A stretch of DNA of 64,000 bases from JAHEEL01 sp963700375 (GCA_963700375.1 CAVOXF010000006.1:682001-746000), one strand, 5' to 3'. Counted from the stretch's first letter, positions 26,253 to 34,471 are shown. Notes: generated from the sequence alone by a model not told the origin. A program made the numbers and translations.

Positions 26253-26768
26253 ATGAACGATCTGTGGCCCAAGGACGAAGTGGCAGTTGCGGATGAGAAG
26301 ACGACGCTCTTGGCATTCCTCGGCCATCAGCGGAAGTTCCTGCTCCGCAAGGCCGACGGTCTCACCGACGATCAGGCCCGCAGGGCGACGTGTCCCCCGA
26401 GCGATCTCACGATGCTTGGACTGATCCGGCATGCCGCCGAGGTGGAGCGGGGGTGGGCGCAGCGTTCACTCCTCGGCCTCGAAGTAGGACCGATCTACTC
26501 CCGCGATGCTCATCGCGACGGTGACGTCGACGGCGACTTCCACCCGCCGGCGGATGCCACGCTGGCCGCAGCCCTCGAGACGTTCTCACGGGAAACGAAT
26601 GCCGCCGACCTCGTGTTCCGGTCGGCCGATCTCGACGATGTCGAGCAGTGCGATCGGGCGTTCTACAGCGTCCGGTGGATCCTCATCCACCTGATCGAGG
26701 AGTACGCCCGCCACCTCGGCCACGCCGACCTGATTCGCCAGGCGATCGACGGCCAGACCGGCGAGTGA
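26253..26768 (+). CDS. DinB-family (DUF664) protein
   Basis: 171 residues of a four-helix DinB/YfiT-like fold: EKTTLLAFLGHQRKFLLRKADGLTDDQAR, LTMLGLIRHAAEVERGWAQRSLLG (first metal His), and SVRWILIHLIEEYARHLGHADLIRQAIDGQTGE with the H-x3-E-x2-RHxGH signature. Actinobacterial DUF664 proteins of this type are often thiol (mycothiol)-dependent S-transferases, here only inferred. It overlaps the very end of nothing: it starts 10 bases after the VanW stop and appears to have its own leaderless promoter. Confidence 0.9.
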   Translation: MNDLWPKDEVAVADEKTTLLAFLGHQRKFLLRKADGLTDDQARRATCPPSDLTMLGLIRHAAEVERGWAQRSLLGLEVGPIYSRDAHRDGDVDGDFHPPADATLAAALETFSRETNAADLVFRSADLDDVEQCDRAFYSVRWILIHLIEEYARHLGHADLIRQAIDGQTGE

Positions 26769-26839
26769 TCCGACCTCCGCTTCGGCGACGACATCGAATC
26801 GATCGCCAGCGTTGGGGAAGCGATCCCGGCAAACGACGC

Positions 26840-27019
26840 CTAGTTCTTGTGCTCGACAGCAACACCCGCGGCACGTGCCAGCATCTGGAGTTGCGCGAGA
26901 CGCATCTGGTCGATGAGGCGGTTCAACACTTCAACAGAACGGCGTAGATCAGTGACACACAGGTCGAGAGACTCGACCTTCTGTTCAAGGTCCGCGATGC
27001 GCTGAGCTTCGGTGATCAT
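26840..27019 (-). CDS. 59-residue coiled-coil mini-protein (copy 1)
   Basis: A small open frame: MITEAQRIADLEQKVESLDL, then VTDLRRSVEVLNRLIDQMRL, then AQLQMLARAAGVAVEHKN. Hydrophobic heptads predict one coiled coil. It is clearly related to the 72-residue product at 51827-52045 (TDGQRLANLEQNVESHDRH, then LCRSIEALHALIDEARLEQ), with the shared pattern QR-x-A-x-LEQ-x-VES, then D-L-x-R-S-x-E-x-L and LID-x-x-RL. Two diverged copies 25 kb apart support real coding. The ATG overlaps the stop of the upstream small frame (ATGA), with GGGAG just before. Function unknown; possibly a homo-oligomeric adaptor. Confidence 0.62.
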   Translation of the reverse strand: MITEAQRIADLEQKVESLDLCVTDLRRSVEVLNRLIDQMRLAQLQMLARAAGVAVEHKN

Positions 27020-27222
27020 CGCTCCCAGTTCTTGACCATGTTCTCGACATCGGCAGAATCACCGCAGATCTGTACCGCGCGTGCGCAGGCCACCTTCCGA
27101 TCGATTGCCACCCACCGGCGACTGCCTTTCACTCGACCGGTGCCGTCGGCCCCAGGAGAGTCCCTTGGGGTCGCGGGGGCTTCATCGCGCACGGCCGCCA
27201 ACTCCGCCGCTCGCGGGCGCAT
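27016..27222 (-). CDS. Hypothetical 68-residue protein, translationally coupled to the mini coiled coil
   Basis: Open frame ending in VACARAVQICGDSADVENMVKNWER; the stop codon overlaps the next ATG as ATGA, which suggests coupling. The first half is Arg/Pro/Ala-rich and may not be translated; a later start is possible. No family recognised. It lies 71 bases downstream of the USP gene on the same strand, so a TetR-USP-small-coil operon is conceivable. Confidence 0.32.
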   Translation of the reverse strand: MRPRAAELAAVRDEAPATPRDSPGADGTGRVKGSRRWVAIDRKVACARAVQICGDSADVENMVKNWER

Positions 27223-27293
27223 CGCAGGAGATTCGGCGGCGCTTCACCGGCGTGCGCCGAATCTCACTCTCGACCTGCTCACCCAAAGGTGAT

Positions 27294-27737
27294 TCAGGCT
27301 GCGCTGGCTGAGGGCGGAGTGATCAGAATCGGGACCGCGGACCGGGCTACCGATGACCGCCAGCCGCGCCGGTTCGCCACCCTTTGGGGCATGACGATGG
27401 AGGTCGGGCGGATGCGTGAGGCCAGGTCGAACACGGATCGGGCGGCCGACGCGTTCTCTGTGACGACGGCCGACGCGTCCGAACTGCCGATCATCGACGA
27501 GTACGTCTGGGCAAGGCGCTCGAAGTAGATCTCGCTCGCGTCCGGAACGGTGAGGTTCTCGGCCTCGGCGAAGTCCCGCACGTCGCTCATCGTCTTTCGG
27601 GAGACGAGAACCACCACGGTGGCTCGCCCTCCTCTGCTGACGACGTTCTGAGCGACTTCGAGTGTCGGTTCCCCGTCACGGGTCGGTTCGACCACGGCGA
27701 CGATGTGTTCTTGTGTCTTCATTTCTTCTCTCTTCAT
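27294..27737 (-). CDS. Universal stress protein-like protein
   Basis: 147 residues: HIVAVVEPTRDGEPTLEVAQNVVSRGGRATVVVLVS, then ARSVFDLASRIRPTSIVMPQRVANRRGWRSSVARSAVPILITPP. This is the alpha/beta UspA fold with the C-terminal S-x-x-R-x-A-x-x-P-V-L-I strand. The ATP-binding G-x2-G-x9-G(S/T) motif is degraded, so it probably does not bind ATP. Its ATG overlaps the TetR stop codon (ATGA), so the two are co-translated; an ATG 15 bases later has its own AGAGAGAAGAA site. A role downstream of the TetR signal is inferred. Confidence 0.78.
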   Translation of the reverse strand: MKREEMKTQEHIVAVVEPTRDGEPTLEVAQNVVSRGGRATVVVLVSRKTMSDVRDFAEAENLTVPDASEIYFERLAQTYSSMIGSSDASAVVTENASAARSVFDLASRIRPTSIVMPQRVANRRGWRSSVARSAVPILITPPSASAA

Positions 27738-28348
27738 GCGATTTCGTCTTGATTGGTTGGTTCACCCGCAGACCACGGAAGTGCGATGACGAGACCCCAT
27801 AGGTACTCGTCGTCGATCGGGTCTCCGGAGAGGAGTAGGCGGTAGTAGATGGGACCGAGGACATGATCCAGGATCCGGTCGATCTCCCGCGTGGAGGTTT
27901 CGGGGTCGACGATCCGGCGTACGAGGCTGCCCGCGATGCGGCGGCGCTCCTCCCAAAACCGATGGAACGCCGCGGCCAGTCCCGGATTGCGGGCCGACTC
28001 GCCGACGATCCCGGCGAGGATCGCACCGAAGTCGGACCGTGTGTTCAGCCGCACGACATCCTGGAGGAACACGAAGAGTGCATACCTCGGATCGTCATCG
28101 GCCGGCACCGGATCGTTCTCGGCGGCCAGCACCGTGAGGAGGTGCTGCACGAGCACCTCCTTCGACCTCCACCTTCGGTACAGCGTGTCTTTGCCGACGC
28201 CGGCCGTCCTGGCGATCTCATCCATCGACGTGCCGGTGAAGCCCCGGCGCGCCAGGACCTGCCTGGCAGATTCGAGGATCGCTCGATCGACCGCCGGGTC
28301 CCGCGGACGTCCTCGCCGCGGTTGCACGGTGCTCAGTGTATTCGTCAC
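27734..28348 (-). CDS. TetR-family transcriptional regulator
   Basis: 204 residues. The N-terminal helix-turn-helix is GRPRDPAVDRAILESARQVLARRGFTGTSMDEIARTAGVGKDTLYRRWRSKEVLVQHLL (residues about 12-72), and the C-terminal helical ligand domain is of the TetR_C (AefR/YcdC-like) kind. It starts with GTG at 28348 on what looks like a leaderless transcript. The operator-like inverted repeat CATTACC-N14-GGTAATG covers its -10 box, which implies autorepression. It is co-transcribed with the USP-like gene. The inducer is unknown. Confidence 0.9.
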   Translation of the reverse strand: MTNTLSTVQPRRGRPRDPAVDRAILESARQVLARRGFTGTSMDEIARTAGVGKDTLYRRWRSKEVLVQHLLTVLAAENDPVPADDDPRYALFVFLQDVVRLNTRSDFGAILAGIVGESARNPGLAAAFHRFWEERRRIAGSLVRRIVDPETSTREIDRILDHVLGPIYYRLLLSGDPIDDEYLWGLVIALPWSAGEPTNQDEIA

Positions 28349-28354
28349 CTAAAT

Positions 28355-28383
28355 ACATTACCCTACTGTCCCGTTTGGTAATG
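28355..28383 (-). promoter_or_regulatory. TetR operator and overlapping leaderless promoter
   Basis: A perfect 7-base inverted repeat CATTACC (28356-28362) and GGTAATG (28377-28383) with a 14-base spacer. On the gene's strand the -10 box TAATGT (28355-28360) lies within the proximal arm, 6 bases from the GTG start. Operator over promoter is the usual autoregulation layout of TetR genes. Confidence 0.6.
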
Positions 28384-28589
28384 ATGTTTCTCAGATTGCC
28401 GCGATGCCCGGGCGCGCGTCGGATCCGTGACCCCCTTCGATGGGAGGCGATCCCGCGGCATCGGCTGCCTGCGGCGGAGGCGATCGCCCCCGAACCGGGT
28501 TGGATCAGCATGGTTGACAACGTGTCGGGTGACCAGAACTGTCCACGTGTCGCCCGTGAGGAACCGCCGCGAACGCAACCATCGAAGCA

Positions 28590-28620
28590 CAGACCCCGGG
28601 AGCCAGGCTCCCGGGGTCTG
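28590..28620. terminator. Strong hairpin terminator
   Basis: Perfect inverted repeat of 15 bases per arm (CAGACCCCGGGAGCC and its complement) around one base, about 40 bases past the stop codon of the DUF4870-like gene. GC-rich, no T-run. Confidence 0.75.
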
Positions 28621-28661
28621 TCGATACGCCGATGTGAGTGGCGCCGAAACTTCACCAGGTG

Positions 28662-29036
28662 TCAGCTGATGAATCGGATCGTGAACGGATATTGGTAGTC
28701 CTCGCCCGCCGAAGCCTTCACGGCCGCCACAATGACCAGGATGAACCAGGTCACGAAGACGATCGGCAAGAGCACGAGTCCGATCAGGACCAGGATGAGG
28801 AACGCGGACACGATGCCGTATATCAGGAACGAGATGTTGAAGTTCAGCGCCTCCTTCCCTTGCTGATCGACATACGCGTCGTCTCGCTTCCACAGCCAGA
28901 TGGCGAACGGGCCGATGAGGGCCGGAACGCCGAGGAACATCACGAAGGCCGACAGGTGGCTGAGCGCCGCCCACCCCTTCGCATTTCCGGCAACGCTCGA
29001 TACGGGAGGGACCATGGTGGATTGAGTGGTTGTCAT
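28662..29036 (-). CDS. DUF4870-family membrane protein
   Basis: 124 residues: AKGWAALSHLSAFVMFLGVPALIGPFAIWLWKRDDAYVDQQGKEALNF, then two hydrophobic helices (ISFLIYGIVSAFLILVLIGLVLLPIVFV; WFILVIVAAVKASAGEDYQYPFTIRFI). The D-x-x-V-D-x-x-G-K-E-A-L-N-F motif and the YPFTIRFI end are diagnostic of the DUF4870/Tic20-like family. Function unknown. ATG 29036 is best placed behind AGGGAG; an ATG at 29045 touches the ribosome site. Confidence 0.88.
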   Translation of the reverse strand: MTTTQSTMVPPVSSVAGNAKGWAALSHLSAFVMFLGVPALIGPFAIWLWKRDDAYVDQQGKEALNFNISFLIYGIVSAFLILVLIGLVLLPIVFVTWFILVIVAAVKASAGEDYQYPFTIRFIS

Positions 29037-29209
29037 CTTCTGCATCTCCCTTCAGATGTCTTTGATGACTGCATCATGCGACCCGTACACGCCGACCGGT
29101 ATCGGGTATCCCCCTACCTCGACCCTGAGCAACCCTGACGCCGCACGCACGCACAAGGGTTCAGCCCAGGTCGGGTGCGGACGCGGCCGTATTGAGCTCT
29201 CGGGACGCG

Positions 29210-29215
29210 TATGCT
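29210..29215 (+). promoter_or_regulatory. -10 box for leaderless DNA ligase gene
   Basis: TATGCT, 6 bases before ATG 29222. Confidence 0.5.
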
Positions 29216-29221
29216 CGGCCG

Positions 29222-30253
29222 ATGACCGACCGGCCGCTTGCCTCACCGATCAAACCCATGCTGGCACGAGCGCGCGAGACCCCGCCACACGGCGAAGGCT
29301 GGGTGTACGAACCCAAATGGGATGGCTTCCGGGCGGTGGCCTGGGGTGGGACCGAGCCCAAGCTGGAGAGCCGCAACGGCAGGCCACTGCTGCGGTACTT
29401 CCCGGAATTGCTCCCCGCGCTCGAGCAGCTTCCGGCGGGGACGGTGGTCGATGGCGAAGTCGTCGTCGTGGCCGACGACGTCACCCAGTTCGACCACCTC
29501 CAGCGTCGGATCCATCCCGCCGCCTCTCGTATCGAGCGGCTGTCAGGAGAGATTCCGGCCGAGCTGGTGGCCTTTGACCTGCTCGCCATCGGCGGAGAGG
29601 ACCTGCGCGCCGCCCCCTGGTCCGATCGTAGGACGCGGCTCGAGGGCCTCCTCGGCGACCTCGGGTTTCCGTGGCACCTCTCCCCGGTGACGAGCGACTT
29701 CGCTGAAGCCAAGCGGTGGTTCTCGGAGTACGAGGGCGCCGGCTGTGATGGGATCATCTGCAAGCTCGACGATGGTGCCTATGAAGAGGGCAAGCGGGTC
29801 TGGATCAAGTGGAAACACCGGCGCGACTGTGACTGTGTGGTCGGTGGGTACCGGGTCCACAAGGACGGCGACAAGATCGGCTCGATCCTGCTCGGCCTGT
29901 TCGACGATGAGCGCAACCTCCACTTCATGGGCCACTGCTCCGGCTTCTCCGATCACGACAGGGTCGAGCTCTTGCTCCAGTTCGAGCAGATCCGCTCTGA
30001 CGAGAGCTTCGGAGGCGACGACGCAGTCAGGGTTCCGGGCGCCCAGAGCCGCTGGTCAACCGGCAAGGAACTCGGCTGGATCCCGGTTTCGCCCGCTGTC
30101 GTGGTCCAGGTCAGCTACGACCAACTCGAGAACGGCCGCTTTCGCCATGCCACCCGATTCGAACGGTGGCGCCCCGACAAGCCGGCCGACGAGTGCACGC
30201 TGGAACAGCTCGAGCGCCCAGAGGGTGCCGGCTTCGGCGAGGTTGTTTCCTAA
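29222..30253 (+). CDS. ATP-dependent DNA ligase (LigC/LigD-ligase type)
   Basis: 343 residues. Nucleotidyl-transferase domain: motif I EPKWDGFRAVAW (adenylated Lys near residue 32), motif III ELVAFDLLAIGG, motif IV GCDGIICKLDD, motif V WIKWKHRRDCDCVVGGY; then the OB-fold domain (IGSILLGLFD; ENGRFRHATRFERWRPDKPADECTLEQL). It seals nicks in duplex DNA and in bacteria with this gene arrangement acts in repair or end-joining. It ends within 4 bases of the convergent LigD-type polymerase gene (30250-30253 overlap). Ku is not in this window. Confidence 0.95.
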   Translation: MTDRPLASPIKPMLARARETPPHGEGWVYEPKWDGFRAVAWGGTEPKLESRNGRPLLRYFPELLPALEQLPAGTVVDGEVVVVADDVTQFDHLQRRIHPAASRIERLSGEIPAELVAFDLLAIGGEDLRAAPWSDRRTRLEGLLGDLGFPWHLSPVTSDFAEAKRWFSEYEGAGCDGIICKLDDGAYEEGKRVWIKWKHRRDCDCVVGGYRVHKDGDKIGSILLGLFDDERNLHFMGHCSGFSDHDRVELLLQFEQIRSDESFGGDDAVRVPGAQSRWSTGKELGWIPVSPAVVVQVSYDQLENGRFRHATRFERWRPDKPADECTLEQLERPEGAGFGEVVS

Positions 30254-31257
30254 GTCTCCGGGTCCTCTTCCCAGTTCTCGGCGCGCCGTTTCGAGGGCTG
30301 TACACGAGGCGGTTCGCCGGGCATCTTGGGGTAGTGCGGCGGCCAGGGAGCGTCGCCGATACCCCGCTCTTCGTCGGCAGCAACAAGAGCCATAGCCGCA
30401 TCGAGCGAGCAAGCGGCCTCGTCGATGCCGTCGGTCAGGTCGCCAACTCGGGCCCAGCGTTCCTTGAAGCTCATGATGTCCATCGCACGGTGGTCGATGG
30501 TGGAAAGCTCGTCCCACCGGAACGGTGTCGAGACCAGGCCGGTGTGCCGGATCGAATAGGCGCTGGCGATCGTCTTGTCCCAGGCGTTCTGGTTGAAGTC
30601 AAGGAAGACGCCGTCGCGCTCCTCCTTCCACCATGCCGTGGTCGCCAGCCCATGGCGCCGTTCCACCTCGCGGGCGATGGCGAGGCCGGCGCGTCGCACC
30701 TGGAAGAAGTCCCACAAGCGTTCGAGCCTGACGTAGATGTGTATCCCCCGGTTTCCGGAGGTCTTCGGCCATCCAATCAGCCCGAGCTCGTCGAGTACAT
30801 CCTTCACCGTGACGGCGACGTCGCGGGTCGCCGCGAATTCGTAGCCGTCTGTCGGATCGAGATCGATCCGCAGCTCGTCGGGATGCTCCAGATCGTCGGC
30901 CCGGGCGTTCCAAGGGTTGAGATCGAGGCAGTTCATTTGCGCCATCCAGAGGACATCGCCCTCGTCTTGCGGCGCGAACATCTGGCCCGGCCGGGCTGAA
31001 GGGAAACGGACGTCGACGAGATTGGGAGCGTTCTTCGGGCGCTTCACGAAGAGCGGTGGTTCGGTGACGCCCCGATTCCAGCGCTTGAGCAGCGACGGCC
31101 GGTTATAGACGCCCCGCAGCGCTCCCGTCGCGCACATGAGGTAGTGCTCAACGACGTCGAGCTTGGTCCACCCCTGTTCAGGGAACATGATCTTGTCCGC
31201 ACTCGAGATGCGAATCTCCCGACCGCCGGCTTCGACGAACACCTCATCGAGAACCAT
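30250..31257 (-). CDS. LigD-type polymerase/primase domain protein (split NHEJ polymerase)
   Basis: 335 residues of the archaeo-eukaryotic primase-like LigD polymerase domain: VEVAGGREIRISSADKIMFPEQGWTKLDVVEHYL-like opening, VKRPKNAPNLVDVRFPS, the catalytic D-x-D in RIDLDPTDGYEFA, SGNRGIHIYVRLER, and FQVRRAGLAIAREVERRH. It adds ribo- or deoxynucleotides during end joining. It is a stand-alone domain next to a stand-alone ligase, the split version of LigD seen in some actinobacteria. The C-terminal PPHYPKMPGEPPRVQPSKRR is a typical basic tail. The cupin and MFS genes lie just upstream on the same strand (7 bases from the cupin stop), so the three may form one operon. Confidence 0.93.
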   Translation of the reverse strand: MVLDEVFVEAGGREIRISSADKIMFPEQGWTKLDVVEHYLMCATGALRGVYNRPSLLKRWNRGVTEPPLFVKRPKNAPNLVDVRFPSARPGQMFAPQDEGDVLWMAQMNCLDLNPWNARADDLEHPDELRIDLDPTDGYEFAATRDVAVTVKDVLDELGLIGWPKTSGNRGIHIYVRLERLWDFFQVRRAGLAIAREVERRHGLATTAWWKEERDGVFLDFNQNAWDKTIASAYSIRHTGLVSTPFRWDELSTIDHRAMDIMSFKERWARVGDLTDGIDEAACSLDAAMALVAADEERGIGDAPWPPHYPKMPGEPPRVQPSKRRAENWEEDPET

Positions 31258-31263
31258 GGTCGG

Positions 31264-31590
31264 TCAATTCCCGTACTGGAGGGTTTCGGGGCGTTCGAGC
31301 AGCACGGCGTGCGCCGGGGCGTCGGCAACAGGACGGTGGTCGACACCCGAACGGACGACGAAGACGTCACCGGGCCGGAGCGTGATCGGGTCCGTGCCGT
31401 GCATCTCAATGCGGAACGTCCCGTCCCAACATAGGAAGAGTTCGTCTTCTTCGTGGTGATGCCAGGGAAACTCGCCGTCGAGTCTGGCAACTCGAACCAC
31501 GGCATCGTTGACCTGGATGGCATCGGCCGGCTGCCACGGTCCGGGCAGGCCGGCGATGAGGTCGGGCAGTGACACCGCGCGATCGTTCAT
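31264..31590 (-). CDS. Cupin-domain protein
   Basis: 108 residues: VVRVARLDGEFPWHHHEEDELFLCWDGTFRIEM (cupin motif 1 with H-x-H and E), then LRPGDVFVVRSGVDHRPVADAPAHAVLLE (motif 2 with H). All expected metal ligands are present. A small single-domain cupin; the reaction is unknown. ATG 31590 has TACGCT 6 bases upstream. It sits between MFS and LigD-polymerase genes. Confidence 0.92.
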   Translation of the reverse strand: MNDRAVSLPDLIAGLPGPWQPADAIQVNDAVVRVARLDGEFPWHHHEEDELFLCWDGTFRIEMHGTDPITLRPGDVFVVRSGVDHRPVADAPAHAVLLERPETLQYGN

Positions 31591-31596
31591 GTGGCG

Positions 31597-31602
31597 AGCG
31601 TA
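31597..31602 (-). promoter_or_regulatory. -10 box for leaderless cupin gene
   Basis: TACGCT on the reverse strand, 6 bases before ATG 31590; it suggests the cupin-polymerase pair can be transcribed apart from the MFS gene. Confidence 0.5.
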
Positions 31603-31622
31603 GCGCCCGTCCCCGACCTGAG

Positions 31623-32816
31623 TCACCGGTCGGCCGGGTCGTATCCCCTGCGGCTGGAGATCATGTCGATGACGCCGAACACGACGATGGCGCAAGCGAT
31701 GGTGCCCGCGACCAAGTAGATGAGCATCTGCGGGCCTCTCGCATCAAACGCTCGACCCACGACCCAGGGAAGGGTCATCGAACCGAGTCCGGCGCCGAAG
31801 ACGAGCAGCGAGGTCACGCCACTCGTTACTGGCATCCGCTCCTCTGTGTAGTTCATGCCGCTCGCGAACACCGAAGCGATCGACACACCGAATCCGATCG
31901 TGCCGATCCACAGTGAAGGCGCCCAGTCGGGGAAGAGCGCGATGAGGCCGAGACTCGCCGCGGCGCCGACAAGGTCGACGAGGAGCATCGAGCGAGATGA
32001 CAGATGCATCGACAGCGGGATAGCAAGGAGACGGCCGATCACGAGCCCTCCCCAGAACACCGAGTTGAGGACCCGCCCGGTTGTCTCGCCCCCGATGCCG
32101 ATCTCGTCGGCGTACGAGAATATCCAACCACCGAACGAGAGTTCGGCGCCGACGTGCATGAAGAAGAACAACGCCATGAGACCAAGGAAGAGGGCATACC
32201 GAGCCAACACCGACCCTGCAGGGGCGTCGCTCACCGCCCCGGGTGGCGATGGACTCGCGCGCCGCGTCAGCGCAAGCGCAACCGGCAGCATGAGAACTGC
32301 GAACAGCCAGTACGCGGTCGTAGCGTCTCCCTTCACAACGGCGAACCGATCGATGACAAGCGGCGAGACGAATGCCCCAATCGCGAACGACAGGTGCAAG
32401 GCGTTCATGTAGGGAGGAACGTCGCTCCGGAAGACCCATACGATGAGGGTGTTCGTACCCACATCAATGAACCCGAGAGCGAACCCGAACGCGGCGAAGG
32501 CAACGACGAGGAGCCAGATCACTCCGATGAACGGGATCAAGGCAACGACCGCAGCCGTCCAAACGAGGCTTGCCGCGAGGACGTAGTTGCCCGGGAGCCG
32601 ACCGAAGCTGCGTCCCGCGGCGAGCGATCCGAGGATGTAGCCGAACGAGTTGGCAGTGAACACGATCCCGATCGCCCCGAGCGTCGACCCGGTCCGGTCT
32701 CTCAACTCGGGGAGCACCGGCCCGATCGACGAGAGCATGATCCCCTCGAAGAAGATCGCCGCATAGAAGAGCAGGGCGAGCCGGACCTTCGGAGAGGCAG
32801 GCCCGCTTTCGGTCAT
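31623..32816 (-). CDS. MFS transporter, FucP/sugar-permease-like
   Basis: 397 residues with 12 predicted helices. ALLFYAAIFFEGIMLSSIGPVLPELRDRTGSTLGAIGIVFTANSFGYILGSLAAGRSFGRLPGNYVLA carries the early FucP-type loop. LGFIDVGTNTLIVWVF, then GAFVSPLVIDRF, resembles fucose/hexose permeases and MFS 'Bsc6' types. The substrate is unknown. No regulator is adjacent. It is upstream of the cupin and LigD-polymerase genes on the same strand. Confidence 0.87.
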   Translation of the reverse strand: MTESGPASPKVRLALLFYAAIFFEGIMLSSIGPVLPELRDRTGSTLGAIGIVFTANSFGYILGSLAAGRSFGRLPGNYVLAASLVWTAAVVALIPFIGVIWLLVVAFAAFGFALGFIDVGTNTLIVWVFRSDVPPYMNALHLSFAIGAFVSPLVIDRFAVVKGDATTAYWLFAVLMLPVALALTRRASPSPPGAVSDAPAGSVLARYALFLGLMALFFFMHVGAELSFGGWIFSYADEIGIGGETTGRVLNSVFWGGLVIGRLLAIPLSMHLSSRSMLLVDLVGAAASLGLIALFPDWAPSLWIGTIGFGVSIASVFASGMNYTEERMPVTSGVTSLLVFGAGLGSMTLPWVVGRAFDARGPQMLIYLVAGTIACAIVVFGVIDMISSRRGYDPADR

Positions 32817-33117
32817 GCAGGGTTCGGCCGTCCGAACGCGACGGAGGCTGAGGTGCGAAGTGTCATCTCAATCCGACGTGGCGGCTGCGTCCGATGGCTT
32901 GTTCCCGGCCTCATCCTCGAACGCTAGCGACGGTCACATCCGCCTCCCAATCCATTCAAAGTGTGTGCTGTGACGCCACGTGCGCCTTGCCGCGACCGGC
33001 CCGATTGCAGCAGATCGACATCCGGCGGGCTGCGAAGCGGGCAGAGCAGAACCAGTACGATTGCCTCAGCGGCGGAACACTGGGTTCACCACACGTCGGT
33101 AGCGAAGGGAGTCCTCG
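32817..33117. other. Divergent promoter region
   Basis: About 300 bases between divergent MFS and LiaF-like genes. I see no gene, repeat or strong promoter box. It ends with the CGAAGGGAG ribosome site of the LiaF-like gene. Confidence 0.4.
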
Positions 33118-33573
33118 ATGCGGCGAAAGCTTCTGCGCCTCGCCATGGCGATCGTCACCGTTCAGATCATCGGTTCTGTCGTCGGCCTCGTCATGTCGAA
33201 ACGAATGTCCGAAGGTGACGGGAACAGCGACGCATTCACGGTTGCCGCGGTGTTCGGAGGAAGGAAGTTCCGCAGCCGTGCCGTCAGCCTGACATCGGGT
33301 GTCGTCGTCACTTGGATGGGGGGGATCGATCTCGACCTACGTGGCGCGTCGCTCGCTCCAGACGGGGCCGATCTGCTGGTGACGACAACGATGGGCGGCG
33401 TCCAGGTGACGGTCTCCCCCGAATGGGCCGTTGACGTCGACACCGACACGCTTGTGGGCGGCTTCGACGTCCACGTCACGCCTCTGACAGAACTCCCGCA
33501 CGACGCGCCCAGACTCCGGATTCACGCGGTGACCCGAATGGGTGGCGGACAGGTCACGGCCAAGACGGCATGA
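33118..33573 (+). CDS. LiaF-like cell-wall stress protein
   Basis: 151 residues: one N-terminal membrane helix (RLAMAIVTVQIIGSVVGLVMS), then a beta-rich domain: AVFGGRKFRSRAVSLTSGVVVTWMGGIDLDLRGASL, LVTTTMGGVQVTVSPEWAVDVD, RLRIHAVTRMGGGQVTAK. 'FGG, MGG-x-x-x-DLR-A, MGG-x-x-x-VP-x-W-x-V' is the signature of the LiaF/VraT C-terminal domain, which senses or modulates envelope stress. A histidine kinase/regulator pair (LiaRS) is not adjacent. AAGGGAG precedes ATG 33118. Confidence 0.85.
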   Translation: MRRKLLRLAMAIVTVQIIGSVVGLVMSKRMSEGDGNSDAFTVAAVFGGRKFRSRAVSLTSGVVVTWMGGIDLDLRGASLAPDGADLLVTTTMGGVQVTVSPEWAVDVDTDTLVGGFDVHVTPLTELPHDAPRLRIHAVTRMGGGQVTAKTA

Positions 33574-33825
33574 TTCGGATCGGATGGGCAGGCAGCGCCT
33601 CACCCTGAGAGCGTCCACCGCCCGGCCCCGCAGGCGACGCTCGGCCTGCCCCGGTAGCCCGGACTGGGGCGGCCCACGGCCCGATGAGGAGGTTGCAGCG
33701 GTTGCTCGACGGATCATCGCCTTGGAACGCACGAGGGAGCGCCGGCGTTTCGCCCGAGAAGCGTCACCGCGATCGCCTCAACATCCTGGACCGCCCAGGA
33801 GGCCGAGACCCGAACGCTCCTTCGG

Positions 33826-34217
33826 TCAGTAATGCCGGGCGACCGCGTCGACCGGCCACGAACCCCAGTGGCCGACCGAGGCCTCCTCGAGAGACACGTC
33901 AGGAACGATTCGCGACTTGGTGGACGAACGGCGATTGGAGATGAACTCACCGAATTCGCCGATCCCGATCTCAGTCTCGAGGGGATGTCGCGGGCGCGTG
34001 TCAGGGCGGACGGCATCGTGGTTGCGCCGCTCTTCCTCTTCGTGCGGCAGGTACCCGTCCGCTTCGAGATCGCCGACGATCCGTTGGGCGGCGCGCTCGG
34101 TGATGCGGGTGCGGACCGCAGTATCGCGCCGTCGGATGCTGGGAGTCTCAGCGATGAGGATGAGCGCCCTGGCATGGTTGGTAGGAAACGTCCATTGTGC
34201 CGCTGTTCGGTGGTCAT
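33826..34217 (-). pseudogene. Winged-helix DNA-binding protein, frameshifted
   Basis: ATG 34217 opens MTTEQRHNG; one base is missing just after. The next frame reads WTFPTNHARALILIAETPSI, then RITERAAQRIVGDLEADGYL and RRNHDAVRPDTRPRHPLE, and stops at TGA 33826-33828. 'TNHARxLxLIAxxPxIRLRD-x-A-x-R-x-xITERAxQRIVxDLExxGYL' is a compact winged helix-turn-helix family common in actinobacteria. The span of 392 bases is not a multiple of three. The protein would be about 130 residues and bind DNA. It is divergent from the USP-CBS gene. Confidence 0.66.
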
Positions 34218-34471
34218 TGTTCTACTCCGCCTCCGTGAAACCCGACCGCGGTCGCAGGAGCCGACGGTGCCGATCAGCTGCACCGGCCGCACGAGGAGGA
34301 CCAAGCTCTCGTGCTCGGGAAGCAGCGGAGAAGCCTTGGTGGCACCTTCCGCCTCGAGCACCATCGACATTGCGCGCTCACGCAGGCACACGACCCGACG
34401 ATGTCGATGCCCTCCACGCTTCCCCCGCCACCGAAGACGACGCCGTCCAGCGCCCAATACCGGATACGCAA

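Noticed and set aside
25254..26432. Long frame antisense to the VanW gene with poly-Val stretches
   Set aside because: The Val runs are the complement of the Thr repeat; no start signal.
33714..34457. 247-codon frame antisense to nothing certain
   Set aside because: Frame-shifted reading of the winged-helix gene; the correct frame shows the family sequence.
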